64,000 nucleotides of DNA from Umezawaea tangerina (GTDB taxonomy: Bacteria > Actinomycetota > Actinomycetes > Mycobacteriales > Pseudonocardiaceae): positions 434,001 through 498,000 of the forward strand of contig NZ_PVTF01000002.1 of NCBI RefSeq assembly GCF_003002815.1, in the 5' to 3' direction. A model generated the notes under the pieces. That model did not search any database and was not told the origin of the DNA. It saw only the letters and a program-made list of their open reading frames with translations. Of the stretch, positions 33,937 to 43,079 are shown piece after piece; the first letter of the stretch is position 1; every line of letters starts with the position of its first letter. Position numbers and translations under genes: made by a program.

Positions 33937-34866
33937 GTGTTCGCACTGCAGTACTCGGAGTTCGGTCCGCCCGGTGTGCTCTCGGTGGGCGAGGCGGTCG
34001 AGCCGCACGCGGGCCCCGGCGAGGTCCGGATCGCGGTCCGCGCGACCGGAGTCACGCCGGTCGACGCGAAGGTCCGCTCGGGCCTGCCGGAGGGGCGTCC
34101 GCCGCTCGCGTGGCCGCACATCCCCGGTGTGGACGCCTCCGGTGTGGTGGACGAGGTCGGCGAGGGCGTCACGGGAGTCGCGGTCGGCGACGCGGTGTTC
34201 GGGCTGGTCGACATCGCCCGGCTGGGCGGAGCGGCCGCGGAGTTCGCCGTGCTCAAGGCGTGGGCGGCCAAGCCCGACGCGTTGAGCTGGGAGGAGGCGG
34301 GCGGCGCGGCCACCAGTGTGGAGACCGCGACCAGGACCCTGGACCGGCTCGGGGTCGCGGCGGGCACGACGCTGCTGGTCGAGGGCGCCGCGGGTGGTGT
34401 GGGCACGGTCGCCGTGCAGCTCGCGGTCGCGCGCGGCGCCACCGTGATCGGCACGGCGAGCGATCGCAACCACGGGTTCCTCGCGGGGCTGGGCGCCGTG
34501 CCGACGACGTACGGGCCGGGGCTGGTCGAGCGGGTCGCCGCGCTCGCGCCCGGTGGTGTGGACGCGGTGCTCGACATCGCGGGCTCGGGGTCGGTGCCGG
34601 ACCTGGTCGCGATCGCCGGGACCCCGGACCACGTCGTCACGATCTCCGACTTCGCCGCGGCGCGGCACGGCGTCGCGCTCTCGCACACCGGCCCCGGTGG
34701 CGACGCCCCGGCGTACGAGGGACTGGCCGTGGCGGCCGCGTTGGCCACCGAAGGCCGGTTCACCGTGCCGCTGCACGCGGTGCTGCCGTTGGCGGCGGGC
34801 GCCGAGGCCCACGAGCTGAGCGCGTCCGGTCACGCCCGCGGCAAGATCGTGCTCACCGTGCCTTGA
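33937..34866 (+). CDS. NADP-dependent zinc-free quinone oxidoreductase (MDR family)
   Basis: A 309-residue medium-chain dehydrogenase without the zinc-binding cysteines. It has the H-I-P-G-V-D-A-S-G-V-V motif, G-D-A-V-F-G, and the NADPH site V-E-G-A-A-G-G-V-G-T-V-A near residue 150. Members reduce quinones or enones. GTG 33937 has GGTGAGGTG upstream. The divergent TetR gene probably represses it. Its end overlaps the convergent MFS gene by 37 bp. Confidence 0.92.
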   Translation: MFALQYSEFGPPGVLSVGEAVEPHAGPGEVRIAVRATGVTPVDAKVRSGLPEGRPPLAWPHIPGVDASGVVDEVGEGVTGVAVGDAVFGLVDIARLGGAAAEFAVLKAWAAKPDALSWEEAGGAATSVETATRTLDRLGVAAGTTLLVEGAAGGVGTVAVQLAVARGATVIGTASDRNHGFLAGLGAVPTTYGPGLVERVAALAPGGVDAVLDIAGSGSVPDLVAIAGTPDHVVTISDFAAARHGVALSHTGPGGDAPAYEGLAVAAALATEGRFTVPLHAVLPLAAGAEAHELSASGHARGKIVLTVP

Positions 34867-36035
34867 CCGGCGCGCTTGGCCGCGCGCACGCCGTGCGCCC
34901 ACAGCGCCAGGCCGAGGAGCGGCAGGGCGGCGCCGAACACGCAGACCCCGGTCCAGCCGTAGGCCTCGTGCACGACGCCGGTGGCGGCCGAGGACACCGC
35001 GCCGCCGACGAAGATCGTGGTCATGTAGACGGTGTTGACGCGGGCGCGCGCGTCGGCGCGCAGGGCGAACACCTCGTGCTGGCTGAGCACCTGGTGGCAC
35101 TGCACGGCGAAGTCGAGCAGCACCCCGGCCACCGCGAGCAGCACCACGCTGCGGTGCCCGATCCCGGCGGCGAGCAGCGTGAGCGCGCCGAGCAGCAGCG
35201 CCACGCCGCTGAGCGCGCGGCCGTGCCCCCGGTCGGCGAACCGGCCGCCCAGCGGCGCCGCGATCGCCCCGCCCGCGCCGATGAGGGCGAAGACCGCGAT
35301 CTGCCCCTGGCTGAAACCGTGCTCGTCGATGAGCTCGTAGGCGATGGCCGTCCAGAACGCGGTGAACGCACCGAACATCGTCGCCTGGCACAGCGCGCGG
35401 CGCCGCAGGACGGGTTCCTCGCGGACGAGCGCGGCCATGCTCGCGAGCAGCGACCGGTAGCCCGCGGTGTGGCCGGGTCGGCGTCGCGGCACCATCCGGC
35501 TCAGCACGACGGCCAGCACGAGCATGAAGGCCGCGGAGATGAGGTAGATCGCCCGCCAGCCGAGCAGGTCGGCGACCAGGCTCGACACCGTGCGGGCCAG
35601 CAGGATGCCCACCAGCAGCCCACCCATGACCCTCCCGACCGACCGCCCGCGCAGCTCGGGCGGGGCGAGGTCGGCCGCGAGCGGCACGAGCACCTGCGCC
35701 ACGACCGAGGTGATCCCGACCAGCACGGACACCGCGAGGAACATCCCGAACACCGGCGACACCGCCGTGAGCAGCAGCGCGACGGCCGTCGCGACCAGGG
35801 TTCGGGTCGCCAGCGTGCGGCTCTCGACCAGGTCGCCGAGCGGCAGCAGGAACAGCAACCCGACCGCGTACCCGGCCTGGGTCACCGTCACCACGACCGT
35901 GGCCGCCCCCTGGCTGACGCCGAACGAGCCCGCGATCAGGTCGAGCAGCGGCTGCGAGTAGTACAGGTTCGCCACGGTCAGCCCGCACGCCACCGCCAGG
36001 ACCAGCGTGAGCGCGTGGTCGATCCGCTGCCGCAT
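34830..36035 (-). CDS. MFS transporter (drug efflux type)
   Basis: A 401-residue transporter with twelve hydrophobic segments. The early N-L-Y-Y-S-Q-P-L-L motif in helix 1 is typical of YybO/YnfM-like drug exporters, and G-G-R-F-A-D-R-G follows a later helix. ATG 36035 has GGGGGAGGAC immediately upstream. Substrate unknown. Confidence 0.93.
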   Translation of the reverse strand: MRQRIDHALTLVLAVACGLTVANLYYSQPLLDLIAGSFGVSQGAATVVVTVTQAGYAVGLLFLLPLGDLVESRTLATRTLVATAVALLLTAVSPVFGMFLAVSVLVGITSVVAQVLVPLAADLAPPELRGRSVGRVMGGLLVGILLARTVSSLVADLLGWRAIYLISAAFMLVLAVVLSRMVPRRRPGHTAGYRSLLASMAALVREEPVLRRRALCQATMFGAFTAFWTAIAYELIDEHGFSQGQIAVFALIGAGGAIAAPLGGRFADRGHGRALSGVALLLGALTLLAAGIGHRSVVLLAVAGVLLDFAVQCHQVLSQHEVFALRADARARVNTVYMTTIFVGGAVSSAATGVVHEAYGWTGVCVFGAALPLLGLALWAHGVRAAKRAGQGTVSTILPRA

Positions 36036-36130
36036 GTCCTCCCCCGCCCGCCGTCGCCACCACGACGCTACGACACCACCCACCCCCACGCCCGCCACCG
36101 GCCGTGGACTTGGTGCCGCCTTGCCCAGGG

Positions 36131-37123
36131 CTACCTCGGCCGGGCGCCTGTGGAGCCGCGGACGACGAGCTCCGGTTGGAACACGAACTCGGCGTGCGGG
36201 GCGGGGGTGCCGCCGATCTCCTCCAGCAGCGCGTGCACGGCGGCCTGGCCCATGGCGTCGACGGGCTGGCGCAGGGTGGTGAGGGGTGGGTCGGTGAAGA
36301 CGATCAGCGGTGAGTCGTCGAAACCGACGACCGACACGTCGCGCGGCACGCGGAGGTCGCGGTGGCGGGCGGCGCGGATGGCGCCGAAGGCCATCAGGTC
36401 GCTGCCGCACACGATCGCCGTGCAGTCCTTGGCGAGCAGCGCCGTGCCCGCGGCCTGGCCGCCTTCGACGGTGAACAGGGAGTGCTCGACCAGGTCGGCG
36501 GACTCCGGTCTGGCCAGCAGGAAGCCCTCGACCATGCGCTGGGTCGGCACGTACCGGCGGGGGCCGACGGCGAGGCCGATCCGCTCGTGGCCGAGCTCCA
36601 CGAGGTGCGAGACGGCGAGCCGGGCGGCGGTGCGGTGGTCGACCGACACGAACGGCGCGGACACCCGGTCGGTGTAGCCGTTGACCATGACGAACGGCAC
36701 CCCGCGACCGGCCAGCTTCACGTAGCGGTCCATGTCCGCGGTGGTGTCGGCGTGCAGCCCGGCGACGAACACGATGCCCGTGACACCGCGGTCGACGAGC
36801 AGTTCGGTCAACTGGTCCTCCGACGAGCCGCCGGGGGTCTGGGTGCACAGCACGGGGGTGAACCCCTCCCTGGTCAGCACCCGTTCGATCACCTGGGCGA
36901 ACACCGGGAAGATCGGGTTGGTCAGCTCGGGGATGATCAGTCCGATCAGCCCCTGGCTGCGTTGCCGCAGCTTGGGGGGTCGTTCGTAGCCGAGGATGTC
37001 CATCGCGGCGACGACGGCCTGCCTGGTCGACGGCGAGACGCCCGCCTTGCCGTTGACCACCCGGCTGACGGTCGCCTCGCTGACGCCTGCCTGGGTCGCG
37101 ATGTCACTGAGCCGAGCTGTCAC
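36131..37123 (-). CDS. LacI-family repressor, probably of the adjacent alpha-amylase
   Basis: A 330-residue LacI protein: N-terminal helix-turn-helix ([18 protein letters not shown]), hinge, and a periplasmic-binding-type sugar domain. GTG 37123 puts the helix-turn-helix right at the N-terminus, as expected. It diverges from the amylase gene at 37327, and a LacI-type operator lies between them at 37260-37273. It is likely a maltose/maltodextrin regulator like MalR/Reg1 of Streptomyces. Confidence 0.92.
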   Translation of the reverse strand: MTARLSDIATQAGVSEATVSRVVNGKAGVSPSTRQAVVAAMDILGYERPPKLRQRSQGLIGLIIPELTNPIFPVFAQVIERVLTREGFTPVLCTQTPGGSSEDQLTELLVDRGVTGIVFVAGLHADTTADMDRYVKLAGRGVPFVMVNGYTDRVSAPFVSVDHRTAARLAVSHLVELGHERIGLAVGPRRYVPTQRMVEGFLLARPESADLVEHSLFTVEGGQAAGTALLAKDCTAIVCGSDLMAFGAIRAARHRDLRVPRDVSVVGFDDSPLIVFTDPPLTTLRQPVDAMGQAAVHALLEEIGGTPAPHAEFVFQPELVVRGSTGARPR

Positions 37124-37259
37124 ACCGGGTGACTCTACGGGCGGGTGAGCCCTTCGGTCGTCACGTCCCGCACCGGCGCCCCGGATGCCTTCGGTCACCG
37201 AACGGCCGTCCGTTGGTCCGCTTCGCCGAACCGGTGCGACCGAAGTGCGTGAAAGGTGT

Positions 37260-37273
37260 TGCAGACGTTTTCA
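37260..37273. promoter_or_regulatory. LacI-family operator upstream of alpha-amylase
   Basis: TGCAGACGTTTTCA at 37260-37273 is a near-palindrome centred on CG with five of seven arm positions paired, close to the LacI/GalR consensus TGnAAnCGnTTnCA. It is about 55 bp before the amylase start, a good place for repression. Confidence 0.65.
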
Positions 37274-37326
37274 GCAACCACGGCAGCTGGTATGACGTGG
37301 AGCACACCCTGCACAGAGGAGACACC

Positions 37327-39015
37327 GTGGTCCCCGCCAAACGCCGGGCGCTGTCGGCCATCACAGCGCTGCTGACAACCCTCCTGGTGAGCCCCCTGTC
37401 CTCACCGGTCCCCGCCACCGCCACCCCGCCCGGCTCCAAGGACGTCACCGCCACCCTGTTCCAGTGGTCGTTCGACCGGGTCGCGACCGAGTGCACCACC
37501 GTCCTGGGCCCGAAGGGCTACGGCTTCGTCGAGGTCTCCCCCGCGACCGAGCACATCCAGGGCTCCCAGTGGTGGACCTCCTACCAGCCCGTTAGCTACC
37601 GCATCGCCGGACGGCTCGGCACCGAGTCGCAGTTCCGCACCATGGTGAGCACCTGCCACGCCGCCGGGGTGAAGGTGATCGCCGACGCCGTGGTCAACCA
37701 CATGGCCGCGGGCTCCGGCACCGGGACCGGCGGCACGAACTACTCGAAGTACAGCTACCCCGGCTACTACGCCGACCAGGACTTCCACTCCTGCCGCACC
37801 AGCATCAGCGACTACCGCAACCGCGACAACGTGCAGAACTGCGAACTGGTCGGCCTGTCGGACCTGAACACCGGCAGCGACTACGTCCGCAGCACGATCG
37901 CCGCCTACCTCAACAACCTCGTCTCCATGGGCGTGGACGGATTCCGCGTCGACGCCGCCAAGCACATCGCCGCCGCCGACCTGTCCGCCATCAAGTCCAA
38001 GCTCGGCAACACCGGCGTGTTCTGGGTCCAGGAGGTCATCTACGGCGCCGGCGAGGCCGTGCAGCCCGGCGAGTACACCGGGACCGGCGACGTGGACGAG
38101 TTCCGCTACGCCACCGACGTCAAACGCGTCTTCGGCAGCGAGAAGCTCTCCTACCTCAGCAACTTCGGCCAGTCCTGGGGGTACCTGCCCGGTAACCAGG
38201 CGCGGTCGTTCGTGGACAACTGGGACACCGAGCGCAACGGGTCGACGCTGTCCTACAAGGACGGTTCGACCTACACGCTGGCCAACGTGTTCATGCTGGC
38301 GTGGCCCTACGGCGCACCGCAGGTGTACTCGGGCTACGAGTTCTCCGACAACGACGCGGGCGCTCCCGCCGCGGCGGCGTGCTACTCCAACGGCTGGAAG
38401 TGCCAGCACAAGTGGCCGCAGATCGCGAACATGGTCGGCTTCCGCAACGCGGTGGCGGGCACGGCGGTGACGAACTGGTGGGACAACGGCAACAACGCGA
38501 TCGCGTTCGGCCGCGGCGCCAAGGGGTTCGTGGCCATCAACAAGGAGACCACCGCGCTCACCCGCGCGTTCCAGACCTCCCTGCCCGCCGGGAACTACTG
38601 CGACGTGCAGCGCGACGGCTGCGCGGTGTCCTACGCCGTCGGCTCCAACGGCCAGTTCACCGCCACCGTCGGCGCGGGCGACGCCATCGCCCTGCACGTG
38701 GGCGCCACCGGCGGCGGTGGCACCGACCCCGGCACGAGCGCGGCCGCGTTCGCCGTCAACGCCACGACCTCGTTGGGCCAGAACGTCTTCGTCGTCGGCG
38801 ACAACCCCGCACTCGGCTCCTGGAACCCCGCGTCGGCGATCCCGCTGTCCTCGGCGACCTACCCGGTGTGGCGGGCGTCCGTGCCACTGCCCAGCGGTAC
38901 CGCGTTCCAGTACAAGTACATCCGCAAGGAGTCCAACGGCTCCGTGACCTGGGAGAGCGGCGCCAACCGCACCGCCACCGCACCCACCACCCTCAACGAC
39001 ACCTGGCGCCCCTGA
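37327..39015 (+). CDS. Secreted alpha-amylase, GH13 with C-terminal CBM20 starch-binding domain
   Basis: A 562-residue protein from GTG 37327 (GAGGAG upstream). It starts with a signal peptide (K-R-R then a hydrophobic run, cleavage likely after A-T-A near residue 33). GH13 motifs: [16 protein letters not shown] (nucleophile Asp), V-Q-E-V (acid Glu) and F-V-D-N-W-D (third Asp). After a G-G-G-G-T-D-P-G linker comes a CBM20 with G-D-N-P-A-L-G-S-W. It hydrolyses starch outside the cell and is probably repressed by the LacI neighbour until maltodextrins appear. Confidence 0.96.
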   Translation: MVPAKRRALSAITALLTTLLVSPLSSPVPATATPPGSKDVTATLFQWSFDRVATECTTVLGPKGYGFVEVSPATEHIQGSQWWTSYQPVSYRIAGRLGTESQFRTMVSTCHAAGVKVIADAVVNHMAAGSGTGTGGTNYSKYSYPGYYADQDFHSCRTSISDYRNRDNVQNCELVGLSDLNTGSDYVRSTIAAYLNNLVSMGVDGFRVDAAKHIAAADLSAIKSKLGNTGVFWVQEVIYGAGEAVQPGEYTGTGDVDEFRYATDVKRVFGSEKLSYLSNFGQSWGYLPGNQARSFVDNWDTERNGSTLSYKDGSTYTLANVFMLAWPYGAPQVYSGYEFSDNDAGAPAAAACYSNGWKCQHKWPQIANMVGFRNAVAGTAVTNWWDNGNNAIAFGRGAKGFVAINKETTALTRAFQTSLPAGNYCDVQRDGCAVSYAVGSNGQFTATVGAGDAIALHVGATGGGGTDPGTSAAAFAVNATTSLGQNVFVVGDNPALGSWNPASAIPLSSATYPVWRASVPLPSGTAFQYKYIRKESNGSVTWESGANRTATAPTTLNDTWRP

Positions 39016-39017
39016 CC

Positions 39018-39060
39018 CACGTGACCCCGCCGTCCGCCCGGTGGACGGCGGGGTCACGTG
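39018..39060. terminator. 18-bp perfect hairpin after alpha-amylase
   Basis: Arms 39018-39035 and 39043-39060 pair perfectly around a 7-nt loop, two bases after the amylase stop. It likely terminates the amylase transcript and, read from the other side, the small minus-strand gene whose stop codon lies inside the right arm. Confidence 0.85.
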
Positions 39061-39263
39061 GCGAGGAGGTCGAACACGAAGCCCACCACCACGAGCAGGA
39101 TCCCCAGCACGCGCGGCGAACGGTCCGGCTGCGGCCCCCGGAGCAGCACGAGCGGCGGGACGACGAGCGCGTGGTAGACCGCCACGGGCCAGAAGCGCGC
39201 GGCGAGGTTGACCAGCAGACCCACGGCGGTGAACACCGCGACCAGGACCAGCGGCAGGATCAC
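39054..39263 (-). CDS. Small two-helix membrane protein (hypothetical)
   Basis: A 69-residue frame from GTG 39263, beginning V-I-L-P-L-V-L-V-A-V-F. Three hydrophobic stretches with an R-G-P-Q-P-D-R-S-P-R loop before the last. Codon bias is good over this part and poor further upstream, which is why a short form is chosen. The start lacks a convincing ribosome site and could be wrong. No family recognised. Confidence 0.45.
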   Translation of the reverse strand: MILPLVLVAVFTAVGLLVNLAARFWPVAVYHALVVPPLVLLRGPQPDRSPRVLGILLVVVGFVFDLLAT

Positions 39264-39331
39264 CAGGCGATCGCGACACCCGCGACCAGCAGCACCGTCC
39301 GCCACCACGAGACCTGCTGCGCGCCGACGAC

Positions 39332-39784
39332 CTAGGCCCTGGTCAGCGTGCCGCGGATCCGTGCCACCACGGGATAGCAGTGGCAGCCGACGCAGACGCC
39401 GAACACGGCGTTGAGGAGGGCGGCGGCCAGTGCGCAGGCGGTGGCCGCGACGCCGATGGCGGTGACGCCCGAGGCGTACCCGAGGGCGCCGATCAGGGCG
39501 AAGGCGCAGCCGACGGCCTGGGCGAAGCGGAGCGGGGCCTCGGCGGCGAGCACGGGCGGGGCGGTGAGGTGGGGGCGGACGGTGCGGCGGTAGGCGGCGC
39601 CGTAGGGGTTCACCCGGAGGCCGAAGGCGGCGCACAAGGCGAACAGGGCGGCCTGGGCGAGCAGCACGCGCGGGCTGGCGGTGAGCAGGCCGAGGGTCAG
39701 GACGGCGCTCGTCATCGCGGCCGAGAACCGCACGCCCCTCGGGTCGACGCCGCCGTCGGCGTCGCTGGTTCGCTGGTCGGCCAT
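39332..39784 (-). CDS. DUF4395 family membrane protein
   Basis: A 150-residue membrane protein with about four hydrophobic segments and the C-terminal motif C-V-G-C-H-C-Y, matching DUF4395 (N-P-Y-G in the first half also fits). Members often sit next to thioredoxin or sulfurtransferase genes; none is present here. The function is unknown, possibly thiol or sulfur related because of the cysteines. Start ATG 39784. Confidence 0.8.
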   Translation of the reverse strand: MADQRTSDADGGVDPRGVRFSAAMTSAVLTLGLLTASPRVLLAQAALFALCAAFGLRVNPYGAAYRRTVRPHLTAPPVLAAEAPLRFAQAVGCAFALIGALGYASGVTAIGVAATACALAAALLNAVFGVCVGCHCYPVVARIRGTLTRA

Positions 39785-39923
39785 GCGGTCAAGAGATCGC
39801 GGCCGCCACCGGGCAGTCAAGGCGACGACGAATAGTCGACCCGTTCGGTCGATGTGTCCACCTGTTCGCGCTGCGCCGATAGCGTGGTGCGGCTGCGGCA
39901 CCACACGTCTTGGGAGTGCGGGC

Positions 39924-40366
39924 ATGGACGAGGACGAGATCGACCGCGAGGTGTGGGGGCCGTTCCGCGAGGCCTACCGGGCATTGGACGCGGAGGCGTT
40001 CCTGGCGGTGTACGACCCCGACCTGATCCGGGCGGGTGGACCGGCGAAGGCGGTGACGGGGTTCGATTCGACGAGTACGCGCGGGGGACGCGCGAGTGGT
40101 TCGCGGCGGTCGCCGGGAGCGGTGGCGGGCTGGGGATCGAGCTCCGGTTCACCGAGCGGATCGCGGCGGGCGGGCCGGCCAGTGAGCGCGGGGTCTTCCG
40201 GATCACCGCGACCCGGCCCGGCGCCGAGGACAAGCTGCTGCACGGCCGTTTCCACACGTTCAGCCGCAAGTCCGGAGGTCGGTGGCGGATCGTCGCGGAC
40301 TACGACTCCGACGACGACGGCACCGTGACGGAGGAGGTCTTCGAGGCGGCCGGTCGGCGGCCGTAA
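39924..40366 (+). pseudogene. NTF2/SnoaL-like protein broken by a 5-bp duplication
   Basis: ATG 39924 opens a frame (M-D-E-D-E-I-D-R-E-V-W-G) that reads as an NTF2-fold protein up to V-T-G-F near 40065. There TTCGA occurs twice in tandem (40062-40066 and 40067-40071). Removing one copy restores one frame to the stop at 40366, with a normal NTF2-like second half (R-G-V-F-R-I-T-A-T, G-G-R-W-R-I-V-A-D-Y). As given, the first frame runs into an Arg/Gly/Ser-rich nonsense tail. It could be a recent mutation, a slippage switch or a sequencing error. The intact protein would be about 145 residues. Confidence 0.75.
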
Positions 40367-40420
40367 CGATCACCGGCCGCGTGCGACGTCCAGGGTGCCG
40401 TCGACACGAGGAGGCACCGG

Positions 40421-41758
40421 GTGACCCGACGACGAAGGCTCGCGGCCGCGCTGGTGCTCGTGCTCCTCTGCGCGGGCCTGGGCGTCTGGGCGTGGTACCT
40501 GTCCGGGCGGTCGTTGGCCGACGCCGACAGCGCGTCGAGCGTGCTCGGCGGGTTCGCCGCGGTGGTGTTCGGCGTCGCGGGCGTGGCGATCGGGCTCGCC
40601 GCGCTGCGCCGGGCCGAACCGGACGACGGCACACCGGTCTCCGGGGACCGGGCGGTGAGCGTGCGGGGCAGCGTCGGCGGGCACGTGGTCACCGGCGACC
40701 ACACCACGATCACCGGCTGGTCGCCGCGCGCCACGTGGGTCGTGGGGCTGGTGGTCGCGGTCGCGGCGGCGGCATCGGTGGCCTCGGTCGTCGTCGCGTT
40801 GCGCTCGGACGGCCCGGCGCCCGTGGAACGGGTCCGGCTCGGTGCGTACACGGTGACCGTGCGCGGCAGCGCGATCGGCGGAGACCCGTTCGAGCTCCAG
40901 GGAGAGCTCCGGGTGCGCGCCGCCACCGACGGCCTGCCCTACCAGTGGTGCCTGAAGGTGGGCGACCCGTGGGGTTCGCCCAAGCCGGGCGCGATCTGGT
41001 TCGGCACCAGCGGCAGGTGCTTCGGCAAGCGGACGGACCAGTCCGTGGCCGAGGTGCGCGAGACCGACGGCGAGCACGTGCTGGTCCCGGTGGACCCGCC
41101 GACACCGGAGGACCAGCTCAACGCGTTCACCGCGACGTCCGGCGAGCTGTCCGGCGCGTACCGCCCCACCGGCGGCGACGTGCGCTTCCGGGCCTCGGCG
41201 GCCCGGCTGGAGGGCACGGTGAGCCTGCAGGGGCTGGAGGTGGTCGTCGGGCTCAGCACGCGCGGCACCGTCACCGCCACGTTCACCGCCGCGCTCGTCT
41301 CCGACGACCCGGACGCGCTGGTGTCCTCACCACTGGACCCCGCGGGCGACAGCGGACGACCGACCCGGCCGGACGTGCCGGGCGTGCGGTACACGGTGCG
41401 GACGGTCGTGTCGTTCACGGCGACGACCGGCGCGCCGGATCTGCGGGGCTCGGCGCGCGAGCGGTTCGCCCAGGCGGTGTTCGTGGTCGAGGCCCGTGAC
41501 GGAGGGCGGTTCGTCTACGACCCGCCGGGGTCGCGGGACGACCTGTTCCCCGTCACGGGCACCGTGACGGGCGCGGCGCCGGTGTTCGTGCTGGCGGGCG
41601 GCAGGACGTCCGGTGAGGGGACTCTGGCGGCGTCGTCGCGCATCGGCGGCACGTTCGACCTCAGCGGCCCCGAGCCGGTGGTGCGGTTGACGTTGGGGAC
41701 GGCCGCGTTCGGCGCGGAGTCGGGGTATCAGGCCGAAGCGGTGCTGGCGAAGGGGTGA
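40421..41758 (+). CDS. Membrane-anchored protein with conflict-system-like N-terminus (hypothetical)
   Basis: A 445-residue protein. Hydrophobic segments lie at about residues 7-28, 42-62 and 103-127. Between them is V-S-V-R-G-S-V-G-G-H-V-V-T-G-D-H-T-T-I, the short beta-type G-x-V-x-G-D/N-H/G repeat often found in membrane-linked proteins of actinobacterial NTPase conflict systems. The remaining 315 residues are beta-rich, outside the membrane, and unrecognised. GTG 40421 start. A small hairpin (41767-41786) follows. Confidence 0.65.
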   Translation: MTRRRRLAAALVLVLLCAGLGVWAWYLSGRSLADADSASSVLGGFAAVVFGVAGVAIGLAALRRAEPDDGTPVSGDRAVSVRGSVGGHVVTGDHTTITGWSPRATWVVGLVVAVAAAASVASVVVALRSDGPAPVERVRLGAYTVTVRGSAIGGDPFELQGELRVRAATDGLPYQWCLKVGDPWGSPKPGAIWFGTSGRCFGKRTDQSVAEVRETDGEHVLVPVDPPTPEDQLNAFTATSGELSGAYRPTGGDVRFRASAARLEGTVSLQGLEVVVGLSTRGTVTATFTAALVSDDPDALVSSPLDPAGDSGRPTRPDVPGVRYTVRTVVSFTATTGAPDLRGSARERFAQAVFVVEARDGGRFVYDPPGSRDDLFPVTGTVTGAAPVFVLAGGRTSGEGTLAASSRIGGTFDLSGPEPVVRLTLGTAAFGAESGYQAEAVLAKG

Positions 41759-41766
41759 CAGCCGAA

Positions 41767-41786
41767 AGGCCCGCCGGAGCGGGCCT
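41767..41786 (+). terminator. 8-bp hairpin after the 40421-41758 gene
   Basis: AGGCCCGC-CGGA-GCGGGCCT, nine bases after the stop codon, a compact G+C-rich stem consistent with a terminator. The 200 bp that follow, up to 41986, hold no convincing gene. Confidence 0.65.
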
Positions 41787-41986
41787 CGGGTGAGGAGAGG
41801 GCGGGGGCTAGATGCCTGGAAAGGAAGAAGGAAGCTCCCGCATTGCCTCGTGGGACGAGCGTACCCAGGGGTCGGGCAGGGGCAGGTGTCGGGGTGCTCG
41901 ACCGTGCGCCCGTCCGCTGGGCCCGAGGGCCACCGCGGCGGGCGTCCGTTCCGGACTCCGTCGGATGGCCCTCGGGCGTCAGGTGG

Positions 41987-42430
41987 TTACCAGCACGTGT
42001 TGCCCGTGACCCACTTGTGGGAGCGGATCAGCACGTTCGGGAAGTTCGGCGCTTCCGCGCCCCGGACGACGTAGTAGGCGATGTCGCCGGAGTAGTTCGC
42101 GCCGGGGTACAGGCACACCCTGGCGTAGGACGTGCTGGTCCCCGCGTTCTCGACGGCCCGCACCGCGTTGGACCCCGACCAGGAACACGTGACGGACCCG
42201 CTCTGCCAGTCCGTGTCGGCGTCTCTCCAGCTGCAGCGGCTGCTGCTGCCGTCAGCGACCGGCCACGCGCACATGTTGCCCGCCCCGCACGACAGGGCCT
42301 GCGCCGAGACGTCGTGCTGCACCACCGCGCCGACCTCGATCTCGGTCTTCCCGCCCGCCGCCGACGCGGTCCCCATGAACGACAACAGCGCCAGGGCCGC
42401 GGCGAACAGCACGCACAACGATTTCCTCAT
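41987..42430 (-). CDS. Secreted peptidase inhibitor family I36-like protein
   Basis: A 147-residue exported protein: signal peptide M-R-K-S-L-C-V-L-F-A-A-A-L-A-L-L, probable cleavage after A-S-A near residue 24, then a Cys-rich beta domain of the I36/crystallin-like type (C-A-W-P, G-S-V-T-C-S-W, V-C-L-Y-P-G-A-N-Y-S-G). Streptomyces SMI, the type member, inhibits metalloproteases. ATG 42430 is preceded by GGGGGAGAC. Confidence 0.75.
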   Translation of the reverse strand: MRKSLCVLFAAALALLSFMGTASAAGGKTEIEVGAVVQHDVSAQALSCGAGNMCAWPVADGSSSRCSWRDADTDWQSGSVTCSWSGSNAVRAVENAGTSTSYARVCLYPGANYSGDIAYYVVRGAEAPNFPNVLIRSHKWVTGNTCW

Positions 42431-42612
42431 GTCTCCCCCTCGGAGATTGGTGTGCAAGGCGGGGAGTATTTCGGGACCACCACGACCGGGGAGTGTCCTT
42501 CGAACGTCGTCGAAGGGTTTCCAGCCGACCCGGACCGACCGCGGACTCGGTCCCCACCAGTCGTTCCACCCACCCGACCGGAACTGTCGGTGCCGGGCGC
42601 TACCGTGCCGCC

Positions 42613-42996
42613 ATGGACGAGACCTCGCGAACCCGCCGGATCGCTCAGGAGTACGTGGACCGCACCGAGCGGCGCGACTGGGACGGCCTGAGCGCCCTCC
42701 TCGACGAGCACGTGGTGTACGAGATGCCCCAGACCAGGGAACGCTTCCACGGGAGGCCGACGTTCCTCCGGTTCAACCAGGAGTACCCCGGCGACTGGCA
42801 CCTGCGCGCACGTCGCGTCGTCGCCGACGGCAGGCACGCGGCGCTGTGGGTCGACGCGCGGGTCGGCGACGAGGCCATGGACGCCTGCGTGTGGCTGGAC
42901 CTGTCCGAGGACGGGCTGATCACCCGCGTCACCGACTACTGGCCGACCTCCTACGAACCGCCCGCCGACCGCGGGTACCCCGTCGAACGCTGGTAG
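42613..42996 (+). CDS. SnoaL/NTF2-like protein
   Basis: A 127-residue NTF2-fold protein (R-R-D-W-D-G-L-S-A-L-L, F-H-G-R-P-T-F-L, D-G-L-I-T-R-V-T-D-Y-W). Members are small isomerases, hydrolases or binding proteins; the ligand cannot be told. TACCGT ends six bases before ATG 42613, so the transcript is probably leaderless. Confidence 0.8.
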   Translation: MDETSRTRRIAQEYVDRTERRDWDGLSALLDEHVVYEMPQTRERFHGRPTFLRFNQEYPGDWHLRARRVVADGRHAALWVDARVGDEAMDACVWLDLSEDGLITRVTDYWPTSYEPPADRGYPVERW

Positions 42997-43079
42997 CGGA
43001 CGCCGATCGGCCACGACGTGCACGTCGACCGCACCGCACCCCCGAGGCGAAGTCCGCTCGGCACGGGTCGAGCCCCGCG

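Noticed and set aside
38200-38240. F-V-D-N-W-D instead of F-V-D-N-H-D in alpha-amylase, a possible loss of an active-site His
   Set aside because: As I recall, Streptomyces-type secreted amylases carry the same Trp, so this is a subfamily trait and not damage.
41790-42074. Small plus-strand frames between 41790 and 42074
   Set aside because: They lie mostly in antisense to the I36-like secreted protein or in intergenic DNA, have poor codon bias and no motif.
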